From the NCBI GenBank assembly GCA_002238685.1, contig MPMV01000021.1, positions 1 through 64,000 on the forward strand: a stretch of DNA of 64,000 nucleotides. The letters run 5' to 3'. The notes beneath the pieces are model-generated. The model made no database searches, was not told where the DNA came from, and saw only the letters and a program-made list of their open reading frames with translations. Positions 25,390-33,881 of this stretch are shown here, one piece after another. The position numbers were made by a program, and so were the translations under genes. Position 1 is the stretch's first letter, and each line of letters starts with the position of its first letter. Source of the stretch: a bacterium EF100-94H03 bin56 (GTDB taxonomy: Bacteria > Pseudomonadota > Alphaproteobacteria > SP197).

Positions 25390-26217
25390 ATGAACAGCGA
25401 CACGGTCATCAATCGCGACTGGTGGGACGAGGTCACGCCCGTTCACGAGGCGAGTGCCTTCTACGACGTTGCCGGCTTCCTCGACGGCCGCAATACCCTG
25501 GGTACCGTCGAGCGGCAGGCTGTCGGCGACGTCGCCGGCAGGAAACTCCTCCACCTGCAGTGCCATTTCGGCCTTGACACCCTGTCCTGGGCGCGGCTTG
25601 GGGCCGATGTCGTCGGTATCGACTTTTCGCCTGCCGCCCTCGCCACGGCGCAACGCCTGACCACGCAGTGCAGCCTGGAATCACGGGCCCGCTTCATCGA
25701 GGCCGACGTCACGACCGCCGGCCGGCTCGCCGGCGCGCCGTTCGACATCGTCTTCACCTCGCTCGGCGTCCTCGTGTGGATCAGTGATCTCGACGGCTGG
25801 GCGGCCACCATTGATGCCAATCTGGCGGACGACGGATTCTTCTACATTCTTGAATCCCACCCCCTGTCGATGGTCTTCGATGAATCATCGCCGGTCCCCG
25901 TCGTGCGCTACGACTACTTTCAGGGCACAGTGCCGATCCAGGAACCGGCCGGCAGTCCCGATTACGCCGATCCCACCTACCTGATCAGGTCCCAGGCACG
26001 CTCGTTCACCTGGTCGCTGTCCGATATCTTCGCCGCCCTCGAGAGCCGGGGGCTCCGGGTCCACGAGGTGCGGGAGTATCCCTTCGGCGCCTGGCCGCAG
26101 TTTCCCGACATGAAGGAGGGAGAAGACGGCTACTGGCACCGCTCTGCGGACGTCCCGCCCCTGCCGCTTCTGCTCGGATTCAAGGCGCGGCGGCAGCGCT
26201 CAGCCGGAGCAGGGTGA
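25390..26217 (+). CDS. class I SAM-dependent methyltransferase
   Basis: This 275-residue protein has a Rossmann methyltransferase core: motif I LLHLQCHFGLDTLSWARLG (53-71), an acidic residue at the end of strand 2 (Asp78 in VVGIDFS), and a motif IV region FDIVFTSLGVLVWISDL. The C-terminal part (YFQGTVPIQEP, then FTWSLSDIFAALES) is typical of a bacterial group annotated only as methyltransferases. ATG 25390 has CGAGGTG before it; GTG 25372 is an alternative. It follows the class IV aminotransferase closely. The substrate is unknown. Confidence 0.82.
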   Translation: MNSDTVINRDWWDEVTPVHEASAFYDVAGFLDGRNTLGTVERQAVGDVAGRKLLHLQCHFGLDTLSWARLGADVVGIDFSPAALATAQRLTTQCSLESRARFIEADVTTAGRLAGAPFDIVFTSLGVLVWISDLDGWAATIDANLADDGFFYILESHPLSMVFDESSPVPVVRYDYFQGTVPIQEPAGSPDYADPTYLIRSQARSFTWSLSDIFAALESRGLRVHEVREYPFGAWPQFPDMKEGEDGYWHRSADVPPLPLLLGFKARRQRSAGAG

Positions 26218-26220
26218 GGG

Positions 26221-27337
26221 TCATTCCCGAGCGCCATCCTGGCCGACGCGCTGCGCCAGGGCCGCATGGATGAACCCGTCGAGATCGCCGTCAAGGACTG
26301 CATCCGTATTGCTGGTTTCGTGACCGGTCCGCAGGTCCTTGACCATGCGGTAGGGCTGCAGGACATAGGAGCGGATCTGGTGGCCCCAGCCGATCTCGCT
26401 CTTTTCGGCATGCAGCGCCTGGGCCTCTTCCTCGCGCAGGCGCAATTCCCGGTCGTAGAGCCTCGATTTGAGGACGGCCATCGCCTCGGCCCGGTTGCGG
26501 TGCTGGGAGCGGTTGTTCTGGCACTGCACGACGATGCCTGTGGGAAGGTGTGTCAGGCGCACGGCACTGTCGGTCTTGTTGACGTGCTGGCCACCGGCGC
26601 CGGAGGCACGATAGGTGTCGACGCGCAACTCTCTTTCGTCGACGGTGATCTCGATACTGTCATCGACAACCGGCGACACGGAGACACTGGCAAAACTGGT
26701 GTGGCGGCGCATCTGTGAATCGAAGGGTGATATCCGCACGAGGCGATGGACACCGGATTCCGTCTTGGCCCAGCCATAGGCGCCGTCACCGACAAACTTC
26801 AGGGTCGCCGACTTGATACCGGCCTCCTCTCCCGGGGTGTCGCCGAGTTCTTCGACGCGGTAGTCCCTGCGTTGCGCCCACCGGCGGTACATGCGCACCA
26901 GCATGTTGGCCCAGTCCTGGCTCTCCGTACCGCCGGCGCCGGCGTGAACCTCGATGTAGCAGTCGTTGCCGTCCGCCTCACCGGAAAGGAGGCTGGCAAT
27001 GCGCAGCTTTCCGGTGCGCCGGGAGAGCGCTTCGAGTGCCTCCAGGCACTGTCCGACAAGGTCCTCCTCGCCTTCGGCCTCGGCCAGTTCGGCGAATTCC
27101 AGATGTTCGGCAAGCTCGGTCTGAAGGGCACGCACGCTGCCGATGGCAGCGGCAAGCCGCGTGCGTTCACGCAGCAGTGCCTGGGCGTTCGCTGAATCGT
27201 TCCAGAGTTCCGGATCCTGCGTCAGGTGCTCGAGTTCGTCGAGCCGGGCGTTGGCATGTTCCCAGTCAAAGATGCCTCCGCACGAGGTCAAGACCGGATT
27301 CGATGCTGTCCTTCAGTTCGGCAATGGCGGGGCGCAT
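26221..27337 (-). CDS. prfB: peptide chain release factor 2, made by programmed +1 frameshift
   Basis: RF2 (371 residues after the shift) ends translation at UGA and UAA. The coding sequence begins at ATG 27337 with 23 codons ending RRHL, then meets an in-frame TGA at 27268-27266. The site reads CTT-TGA-C, preceded by CGGAGG as an internal ribosome-binding stimulator. A +1 slip that skips T27268 resumes at GAC (27267) and runs to 26221. The UGA-recognition motif is SPF (about 203-205) and the catalytic GGQ is at about 248-250 in GAGGQHVNKTDSAVR. This is the known autoregulation: low RF2 gives more frameshifting and so more RF2. The gene follows PBP1A by 35 nt. Confidence 0.96.
27266..27283 (-). 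promoter_or_regulatory. prfB +1 frameshift site
   Basis: On the minus strand, CGGAGG, a 3-nt spacer and CTTTGAC combine the anti-SD binding stimulator, the slippery CTT codon and the UGA stop followed by C, as in classical RF2 genes. Confidence 0.95.
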
Positions 27338-27372
27338 GGTTCCTTGTCTCCTCCGGCCACCACACAGGGGGG

Positions 27373-29817
27373 TCAGTAGACGCCCGATGACCTGTCATCG
27401 CCCAGCGATAGCACGACATGCCGGTCCGCCTCAACCGTCGGTTCGCTGCCCGGCCGGAAGGCCTCGGTGATGATCCGGGTGGTGACCTCGCCCGGCAACA
27501 GACCATGGTCGGCATCGATGCGCACGAGACGGACCCCCGGGGGGATTCGGAACGGGATGACGGGTTCGCCGGCGAGCGCATCGGCCACGAAGAGCTGCCA
27601 CACAGGCACCGCCACCGACGATCCGGTCTCCCGGTCGCCCAGCGTTCTCGGCTGGTCGAAACCGACGTAGACGCCAACGGCGAGATCCGGGGAAAACCCG
27701 AGAAACCAGGCATCGCGGTTGTCATTGGTGGTTCCGGTCTTGCCGGCAAGCGGCCTTTCCAGCGCACGCAGCCGGGCGCCGGTCCCGCGTTCGACCACAC
27801 CCTCGAGCATGTGCACCATCTGGTAGGCGGTCACCGGATCTATGAGTCTGGGCCGGGCGTCCGGGAGTGCGGGAACCTGCAGGTGACGGTCCCAGGCTGT
27901 GGCCCGGCACTCATCACATTCCCGCGTGTCACGCCTCCAGATGGTCCTGCCATGGCGATCCTGGATGCGTTCGATCAGTTCGGGGCCCACTTCCCTGCCG
28001 CCGTTGACGATTGCTGCATAGGCTGCCGTCAGGCGCATCAGGGTGGTTTCGGCGGAACCCAGGGCGACCGGCAGGTAGTAGGATTGGGACTCCTCCAGGA
28101 TGCCGAACTTGCGAATGTACCCATCAACAACGTCGGGCCCCAGCGTGTTGGCCAGGCGCACGGTCATCAGGTTGCGGGACCTTTCGATGCCCACCCGCAG
28201 CGGCACCAGGCCGTAGAATTCCTGCGTGTAGTTGGCCGGGCGCCAGAGCGCCTGTCCGGCGCCGGGATCGTAGACGAAGGGTGCATCCTCGATCAGTGCC
28301 GCGGGGGTATAGCCATGGTCGAGGGCAGCCATGTAGACAAAGGGCTTGAAGGCGGAACCGGGCTGGCGCAGAGCCTGTGTCGCCCGGTTGAACTCGCTCA
28401 TGGCGTAGCTGAATCCGCCCTGCATGGCGAGCACGCGGCCGGTATGGGGATTCATGGCAACAAGGCCACCGGACACCCGGGGAATCTGGCGCAGGGCATG
28501 GAACCCGGCGCCATCCGGGGCGTCCTTTGCAAGCCTCTCCACCAGGACGACGTCACCATGGGCCAGCACGTCGTCCGGTCGGCGGGGAACCGGACCGAGC
28601 CTGCCGTTGTCGAGCTGCCTTCTCGCCCATGCCATGTCCTCCAGGAGGACCAGGCCGTGGCCGCCGTCGACAAACCCGACAACGGCTGCCGTATCGTTCA
28701 TGCCGAGGACGATGGCGATCTGCCAAGGAGCAACGTCCATCGACCCGGCAATGGTCTCGAGGGCATCGGTCCAGGAGTCGTCGAGGTCCACCCGGGCCAC
28801 CGGCCCGCGCCAGCCGTGCCGACGGTCATAGAGTCCGAGACCGTTGCGCAGGGCGCGACTGGCGGCCTCCTGGAGCGCCGGATCGATGGTCGACCTGACA
28901 TAGAGTCCTCCGGTGTAGAGCGCATCGGATCCGTACCGGCTGGCAATGGCGCGACGGATCTCCTCGACTGCATAGGAGGCATTGGCGAAGGCACGGGAAC
29001 CCGACCTGGAGACAACCAGGGGCTGGTGCTGCGCCAGCACGGCCTCCCGGTGCGTGATGTGGCCATCCTCCGCCATGCGCGAGATGACCCAGTTGCGCCT
29101 CGCGACGGCCGCCTTTCGCTTGCGTTCCGGGTGATAGTTGTTGGGGGCCTTGGGCAGGGCCGCCAGATAGGCCGCCTCGGCGACCGACAGGGAATCGAGC
29201 GACTTGTCGAAGTAGTTGAGTGCAGCCGCCGCGACACCGTAACTCCCCAGTCCGAGGTAAATCTCATTGAGATAGAGTTCGAGAATTCTCTCCTTGCTCA
29301 GGGCCTCCTCGATGCGGAACGCGAGGATCGCCTCCCTGATCTTGCGGCGGTAGGACATCTCGTTTGTCAGCAGGAAGTTCTTGGCGACCTGCTGGGTGAT
29401 GGTCGACGCGCCCTGCAGCCTGCGGCCCTCGATGGTCGCTTCGACATTGGCAATCACGGCCCGCATGATACCGAGGGGATCGATGCCCGGATGCGCAAAA
29501 AAGGTCTTGTCCTCTGCCGAAATGAAGGCCTGCCTGACCCTCAGGGGAATTGCCTGAAGCGGCACGAAGACCCGGTTCTCCACGGCGAACTGCGCCATCA
29601 GGCTGCCATCTCCCGCATATACACGGGTGGCGACCGGAGGTTCGTAACCGGCGAGCATGCGGTGATCCGGCAGACCCTGGCTGAAATTGGTCCAGGCGGC
29701 CACCACGAGAACACCGGCGGCAATCAGGATGACGACGATGAACGATACGCACGCAGTGAGCCATCGCAGCCAGCGTCTTTGCCTTCGCACCGGCCTGTCG
29801 TTGTGTGCTGCGGTCAT
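27373..29817 (-). CDS. mrcA: penicillin-binding protein 1A (bifunctional peptidoglycan synthase)
   Basis: This 814-residue class A PBP has an N-terminal membrane anchor (about residues 18-42), a glycosyltransferase domain with catalytic Glu102 in FISAEDKTFFAHPG and GASTITQQVAKN, an OB-like insertion and a transpeptidase domain. The transpeptidase motifs are SxxK in PGSAFKPF (about 485), SRN in GIERSRNLMT and KTGTT in GKTGTTNDNRDAWF (about 692). It polymerises and cross-links peptidoglycan at the cytoplasmic membrane. Its place between the amidase and prfB is common in alphaproteobacteria. Confidence 0.95.
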   Translation of the reverse strand: MTAAHNDRPVRRQRRWLRWLTACVSFIVVILIAAGVLVVAAWTNFSQGLPDHRMLAGYEPPVATRVYAGDGSLMAQFAVENRVFVPLQAIPLRVRQAFISAEDKTFFAHPGIDPLGIMRAVIANVEATIEGRRLQGASTITQQVAKNFLLTNEMSYRRKIREAILAFRIEEALSKERILELYLNEIYLGLGSYGVAAAALNYFDKSLDSLSVAEAAYLAALPKAPNNYHPERKRKAAVARRNWVISRMAEDGHITHREAVLAQHQPLVVSRSGSRAFANASYAVEEIRRAIASRYGSDALYTGGLYVRSTIDPALQEAASRALRNGLGLYDRRHGWRGPVARVDLDDSWTDALETIAGSMDVAPWQIAIVLGMNDTAAVVGFVDGGHGLVLLEDMAWARRQLDNGRLGPVPRRPDDVLAHGDVVLVERLAKDAPDGAGFHALRQIPRVSGGLVAMNPHTGRVLAMQGGFSYAMSEFNRATQALRQPGSAFKPFVYMAALDHGYTPAALIEDAPFVYDPGAGQALWRPANYTQEFYGLVPLRVGIERSRNLMTVRLANTLGPDVVDGYIRKFGILEESQSYYLPVALGSAETTLMRLTAAYAAIVNGGREVGPELIERIQDRHGRTIWRRDTRECDECRATAWDRHLQVPALPDARPRLIDPVTAYQMVHMLEGVVERGTGARLRALERPLAGKTGTTNDNRDAWFLGFSPDLAVGVYVGFDQPRTLGDRETGSSVAVPVWQLFVADALAGEPVIPFRIPPGVRLVRIDADHGLLPGEVTTRIITEAFRPGSEPTVEADRHVVLSLGDDRSSGVY

Positions 29818-29884
29818 GCCGCTCTCTTCGCTCGCTCCGGTCAGGCCACGCTCACATGTCCATGTGTCACGCCGGTGGCAACGA

Positions 29885-31066
29885 TCACGGCCGGCGCGAC
29901 GACATGAAGGTATCGATGGCCCTGACGACGCCGGCGAGGAATGTCCGCCGCCAGGAGCGATCCTTCATCCGACGTTCCTCCACCGGGTTGGACATGAACC
30001 CCATTTCTATCAGAACCGAAGGGACATCGGGCGCCTTCAGCACCCGAAATCCGGCGAACCTGTGGACGTTCCGGCGCAGTTCGGTCACCCGGGTCAGCTC
30101 GTTGGCCAGAATCCCGGCGAATTCCGACGACGCGTTCTTGGTGTCCCGCTGCGCCAGGTCGATCAGGATGTTGGTGGTGACAGGATCGTAGTCGATGCTG
30201 ACGAAATCGACCCCCTCGATGAGGTCGGACCGATTCTCGTTCCTCGCGAGGGCCTCGGCCTCCTTGTCCGATGCAGTCTCCGAGAGTGTGTAGACACCGG
30301 TACCCCTGACATCCGGGTTGTCGATCGAATCGGCGTGAATGGAGATGAAGAGATCCGCACCCGCCGCACGGGCGAACAGGACCCGGTCGGCAAGACGCAG
30401 GATCCAGTCGCCGTCACGGGTCATGACAACATGATAGCGGCCGGTCTCCTCAAGCATCGCCTTCAGTTCGCGTGCGGCGGCCAGAACGATGTCCTTCTCG
30501 TGGGCGCCGCTGGCGCCAACGGCGCCTGGATCCGGGCCGCCATGACCGGGATCGAGAACGATGATCGGCAACGGCGGGGGAGGCTTGATGCCGGGTCTCA
30601 GGAAACCGTCATCCTCCACCGCGTTGTCGGAAGGCACTGTGGCGGCACTGACGCGTGGCGCGATGTCGAGCACGATCCGGTGGCCGTAGTCGCCCTCCGG
30701 TTCCAGGACCAGGGTGCCCCGCACCACCCCGGGTTCGACAAGGTCGAGCACGACACGCGTGACGTCGACAGTCGGCGTGCCGAAGCGGGCGCGCACGATG
30801 AGACCGGTGTCGATGCCGAGTTCCCTTTCGAACATCCCCCGCGACACCTGCGCAAGGTCGACGACGACTCTCGCAGGATCGTCAAGCGTGAAGGTGCGGA
30901 AGTCCGCCGGACCATCGAGGTCGATGACAAACCGTGTCAGTTCCCCCGACACGCCGGTCCTCACGTTGACGAGAACGGCATCGCCGGCGATGGCCCCCGA
31001 CATCATCAGGGTCAGCATGATCACGGTCATGGCCGCCTTGATGTATCCGGGGCTTGTCGGACGCAT
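29885..31066 (-). CDS. amiC: N-acetylmuramoyl-L-alanine amidase (AmiC-type, AMIN + Amidase_3)
   Basis: This 393-residue periplasmic amidase cuts the bond between muramic acid and the stem peptide during cell separation. It has a signal peptide (MRPTSPGYIKAAMTVIMLTLMMSGAIAG), an AMIN targeting domain (about 30-130), a Pro-rich linker (KPPPPLP) and an Amidase_3 domain with zinc ligands in LDPGHGGPDPGA, the Glu of GAHEKDI, the FISIHADS block and the late Glu of VLIEMGFMSN. ATG 31066 gives the signal peptide; the longer frame is a shadow. It is followed by PBP1A after 67 nt and diverges from rne across 297 bp. Confidence 0.93.
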   Translation of the reverse strand: MRPTSPGYIKAAMTVIMLTLMMSGAIAGDAVLVNVRTGVSGELTRFVIDLDGPADFRTFTLDDPARVVVDLAQVSRGMFERELGIDTGLIVRARFGTPTVDVTRVVLDLVEPGVVRGTLVLEPEGDYGHRIVLDIAPRVSAATVPSDNAVEDDGFLRPGIKPPPPLPIIVLDPGHGGPDPGAVGASGAHEKDIVLAAARELKAMLEETGRYHVVMTRDGDWILRLADRVLFARAAGADLFISIHADSIDNPDVRGTGVYTLSETASDKEAEALARNENRSDLIEGVDFVSIDYDPVTTNILIDLAQRDTKNASSEFAGILANELTRVTELRRNVHRFAGFRVLKAPDVPSVLIEMGFMSNPVEERRMKDRSWRRTFLAGVVRAIDTFMSSRRP

Positions 31067-31363
31067 GGGAGACGTTGTAGAATATTGATGTCGCCTGGTC
31101 ACTGCCAAAGGATGGCAGGAGGTGGTCGCGGGCAATCCGCAACCCTGGCAGTGCGACGGGAGGTGCCGGTTCCGGCGCCGGAATTGGAACAACCGTGACC
31201 CTTGCACCAGATCATTCCCGTGGCATGAACCGGAACCCGATTCCGGTCCTGCAAGCATTGCATGCTGCCCGTGCCGCGGATGAGTCATGGTGGAGGCGTC
31301 ACCCAACCGAGGCGGCAGTGCGGCGAAACACCAACGCCACTGCACCTGCCGACTGGACCATCC
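31067..31363. other. 297-bp divergent region with long rne leader
   Basis: No gene is seen. For rne it forms a long 5' leader; in E. coli the rne leader is the target of RNase E autoregulation. The stem-loop at 31201-31255 is the clearest structure. Confidence 0.4.
31201..31255 (+). promoter_or_regulatory. stem-loop in the rne leader
   Basis: An inner stem ACCGGAA/TTCCGGT with a CCCGA loop (31229-31247) is enclosed by a possible outer pairing CTTGCA/TGCAAG (31201-31206 with 31250-31255). It ends about 110 nt before the rne start. A role in autoregulation is inferred only by analogy. Confidence 0.35.
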
Positions 31364-33388
31364 ATGACCACACGCATGCTGATCGACGCGGGCCACCCCG
31401 AAGAAACCCGCGTTGTCGTTTCCGACGGACATGAACTGCAGGAATTCGACGTTGAATCATCTGTCAAGACACAGATCAAGGCCAACATCTATCTCGCCAA
31501 GGTTGTTCGCATAGAGCCTTCGCTGCAGTCCGCCTTCGTCGAGTACGGGGGCAACCGCCATGGTTTCCTTCCGTTCAGCGAAATTCACACGGACTATTTC
31601 CAGGTTCCCGTATCCGACCGCGACGAGATCACTGCCGAACAGGCGAGACTGGTCGAGGAAGCGAGCCTTGACGACATCAACGAGGACGAAGCGGCGGACA
31701 CCCCCGACGGCGAAACCGTTCCTGCCGAGTCAGGCACCCCCCCGGCACGGGGTAGTGGACGCCGCCGCCAGCAGGACGATCGCGAAGATCATCCCGAATC
31801 GATCCTTCATGCGGCCATCCTCCAGCGCGGATACCGCATCCAGGAGGTGATCAGGAAGAACCAGATCCTGCTGATTCAGGTTACCAAGGAAGAACGCGGC
31901 ACCAAGGGTGCCGCGCTCAGCACCTATCTGTCGATTGCCGGACGCTACTGCGTGCTGATGCCCAACACGCCCCGTGGCGGCGGCATCTCGCGCAAGATCA
32001 CGGACCATGCACAACGCCGGCGCCTCAAGGAGGTTGCTGCGGGCCTCGACATTCCCGAAGGCATGGGCCTCATCGTCCGCACCGCCGGCCAGAACCGCTC
32101 GCGCCCGGAAATCCGCCGCGACTACAACAGCCTGCTCAAGCAGTGGGAGGACCTCCGGGACAAGACGCTGAAGAGCACGGCGCCCTGCCTCATCAGGGAA
32201 GAGGCCAGCATCATCAAGCGGGCGATCCGCGACCTTTACACGAAGAGCGTGGAAGAGGTGCTCGTGGAGGGGGCCGAGGGCTACCGTACCGCCAAGGCCT
32301 ACATGAAGTTCCTCATGCCGAGCCATGCCTCGAGGGTGAAACTCCACCGGGAACCGGTCTCCCTTTTCCACACCTTTGACGTGGAGAAGGAAATCGATGC
32401 CATGCACAGCCCCGTGGTGCCGCTGGCTTCAGGTGGCTCCCTCGTCATCAATCCGACCGAGGCACTTGTGGTCATCGACGTCAACTCCGGACGTTCCACA
32501 CGGGAGCGCTCCATCGAGGAGACGGCGCTGAAGACCAATCTCGAGGCGACCCGGGAAATCGCTCGCCAGATGCGGTTGCGGGACCTTGCCGGGCTGGTCG
32601 TCATCGACTTCATCGACATGGACGACCGTCGCAACGATGCCACTGTGGAACGCCGCATGAAGGAGGCGGTGAAGGGCGACCGCGCCCGCATCCAGGTTGG
32701 CCGTATCAGTCACTTCGGCCTCATGGAACTTTCCCGCCAGCGTATGCGTCCCAGTCTCGAGGAAGCCATCTCGGCGCCGTGCCCGACGTGCAACGGTTCG
32801 GGTTACATGCGGTCGACCGAGTCGACGACACTGCACGTGTTGCGGGGTATTGAAAGTGCGGCAGCGGGCAGGACCGGCGGAACACTCCTTGTGACCGCGC
32901 CGATGGCCATCGCCTTCCAGCTGCTCAACCACAAGCGGCTCATGCTGACGGGAATCGAGGATCGCTACAAGGTCACGGTGACCATCGAGGCCGATGACCG
33001 GCTGCTGGCGCCCGACTTCCGCATCGACACCGGGGAGTCCGGAGCGGCTGCCCATGCTCCCCGGGAAGACGCCACTCAAGTCCCCGACGAATCCTCATCT
33101 CCACGACGCCGCAAGCGTTCAAGGCGCCGGCGCCGTGACCCCGGCAGCGAAGCGGATCCGGATCCGGTGAAAGCCGACGGCCAGGAAAGCGAGGACGAGG
33201 CCGCCGAGCAGGGAGAGCGCAAGCGCCGGCGAAGGGGCAGACGCGGTGGCCGGCGGCGCAAGGCCAACGGGGAAAACACCCAGCAAACCGCTGGCGAGAA
33301 TCGCCAGGGGCAGCAGGATGACACAGATCCGGCGCCCGCCGCGGAGACTTCCCCTGCGGATAGCGGGGCGGAGGCCGCGGCCGGATAG
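31364..33388 (+). CDS. rne: ribonuclease E/G
   Basis: This 674-residue endoribonuclease processes and degrades RNA. MTTRMLIDAGHPEETRVVV starts the RNase H-like/S1 part, IYLAKVVRIEPSLQSAFVEYGGNRHGFLPFSEIH is the S1 domain (about 42-75), NRSRPEIRRDYNSLLKQW lies in the sensor region, DVNSGR and DFIDM hold the catalytic Asp residues, and CPTCNGSGYM is the zinc link. The S1 domain carries an acidic insertion rich in Asp/Glu, Arg and Gln (about 90-145), as in many alphaproteobacteria. The C-terminal tail is short (about 140 residues) with Arg-rich blocks, so the degradosome scaffold is reduced compared with the 900-residue forms. Confidence 0.95.
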   Translation: MTTRMLIDAGHPEETRVVVSDGHELQEFDVESSVKTQIKANIYLAKVVRIEPSLQSAFVEYGGNRHGFLPFSEIHTDYFQVPVSDRDEITAEQARLVEEASLDDINEDEAADTPDGETVPAESGTPPARGSGRRRQQDDREDHPESILHAAILQRGYRIQEVIRKNQILLIQVTKEERGTKGAALSTYLSIAGRYCVLMPNTPRGGGISRKITDHAQRRRLKEVAAGLDIPEGMGLIVRTAGQNRSRPEIRRDYNSLLKQWEDLRDKTLKSTAPCLIREEASIIKRAIRDLYTKSVEEVLVEGAEGYRTAKAYMKFLMPSHASRVKLHREPVSLFHTFDVEKEIDAMHSPVVPLASGGSLVINPTEALVVIDVNSGRSTRERSIEETALKTNLEATREIARQMRLRDLAGLVVIDFIDMDDRRNDATVERRMKEAVKGDRARIQVGRISHFGLMELSRQRMRPSLEEAISAPCPTCNGSGYMRSTESTTLHVLRGIESAAAGRTGGTLLVTAPMAIAFQLLNHKRLMLTGIEDRYKVTVTIEADDRLLAPDFRIDTGESGAAAHAPREDATQVPDESSSPRRRKRSRRRRRDPGSEADPDPVKADGQESEDEAAEQGERKRRRRGRRGGRRRKANGENTQQTAGENRQGQQDDTDPAPAAETSPADSGAEAAAG

Positions 33389-33391
33389 GGA

Positions 33392-33877
33392 CTAGCGGCG
33401 TATGCCGATGCCCCGTCCGGAAAGCGACGGACGCCCAAGGCTGTCGTGGGCGGCGCGCACGGCGGCGAGGCGGCAGGCAACGGCCTCCGGAAAGCGGCGC
33501 GGGCGGCGGGTCTCACTGTCCATGAGGATCTCGATCAGCTCGAAGGACGCAGCGACATAGTTCTGCCGCTCCTGGATCATGGTCAGGAAGCTCACGATCT
33601 TGTTGTGGTCGTGATCGACAAGCTGGGCCGTGATGAGGAGTGGATCATCGAGCAGGACCTCCCGGATGTACCAGGACGTGTCCTGGAGGGCAAAGATGGT
33701 CGTGCCATCGGCAGCGAGGGATTCGCGCGACAACCCGAGGGCCGAATAGAACGGACCGGTGGCCCGGTCGAAGAGCCTGGTGTACGAACGGATGCCCATG
33801 TGACCGTTGTGATCGACAAGATCATGGGTCACGGCAAGACGCAGCGCCTCGAAGGGAGCCCCGATCACCACCGTCAT
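33392..33877 (-). CDS. acyl-CoA thioesterase-like hotdog protein
   Basis: This 161-residue protein fits the 4HBT/YbgC hotdog fold. The VTHDLVDHNGHMGIRSYTRLFDRA segment (about 17-40) carries the conserved Asp and His-Met-Gly of the active helix, followed by the TSWYIREVLLDDPLLI and HDHNKIVSFLTMIQE strands. It resembles thioesterases linked with carnitine or betaine metabolism, although no such genes adjoin it. ATG 33877 starts 4 nt after the gamma-glutamyltransferase-like stop, so the two are probably co-transcribed. Its stop is 3 nt from that of rne on the other strand. Confidence 0.78.
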   Translation of the reverse strand: MTVVIGAPFEALRLAVTHDLVDHNGHMGIRSYTRLFDRATGPFYSALGLSRESLAADGTTIFALQDTSWYIREVLLDDPLLITAQLVDHDHNKIVSFLTMIQERQNYVAASFELIEILMDSETRRPRRFPEAVACRLAAVRAAHDSLGRPSLSGRGIGIRR

Positions 33878-33881
33878 GCCG

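Noticed and set aside
27418-29907. 829-codon open frame antisense to PBP1A
   Set aside because: High-GC shadow of a clearly identified gene; its translation has no recognisable domain.
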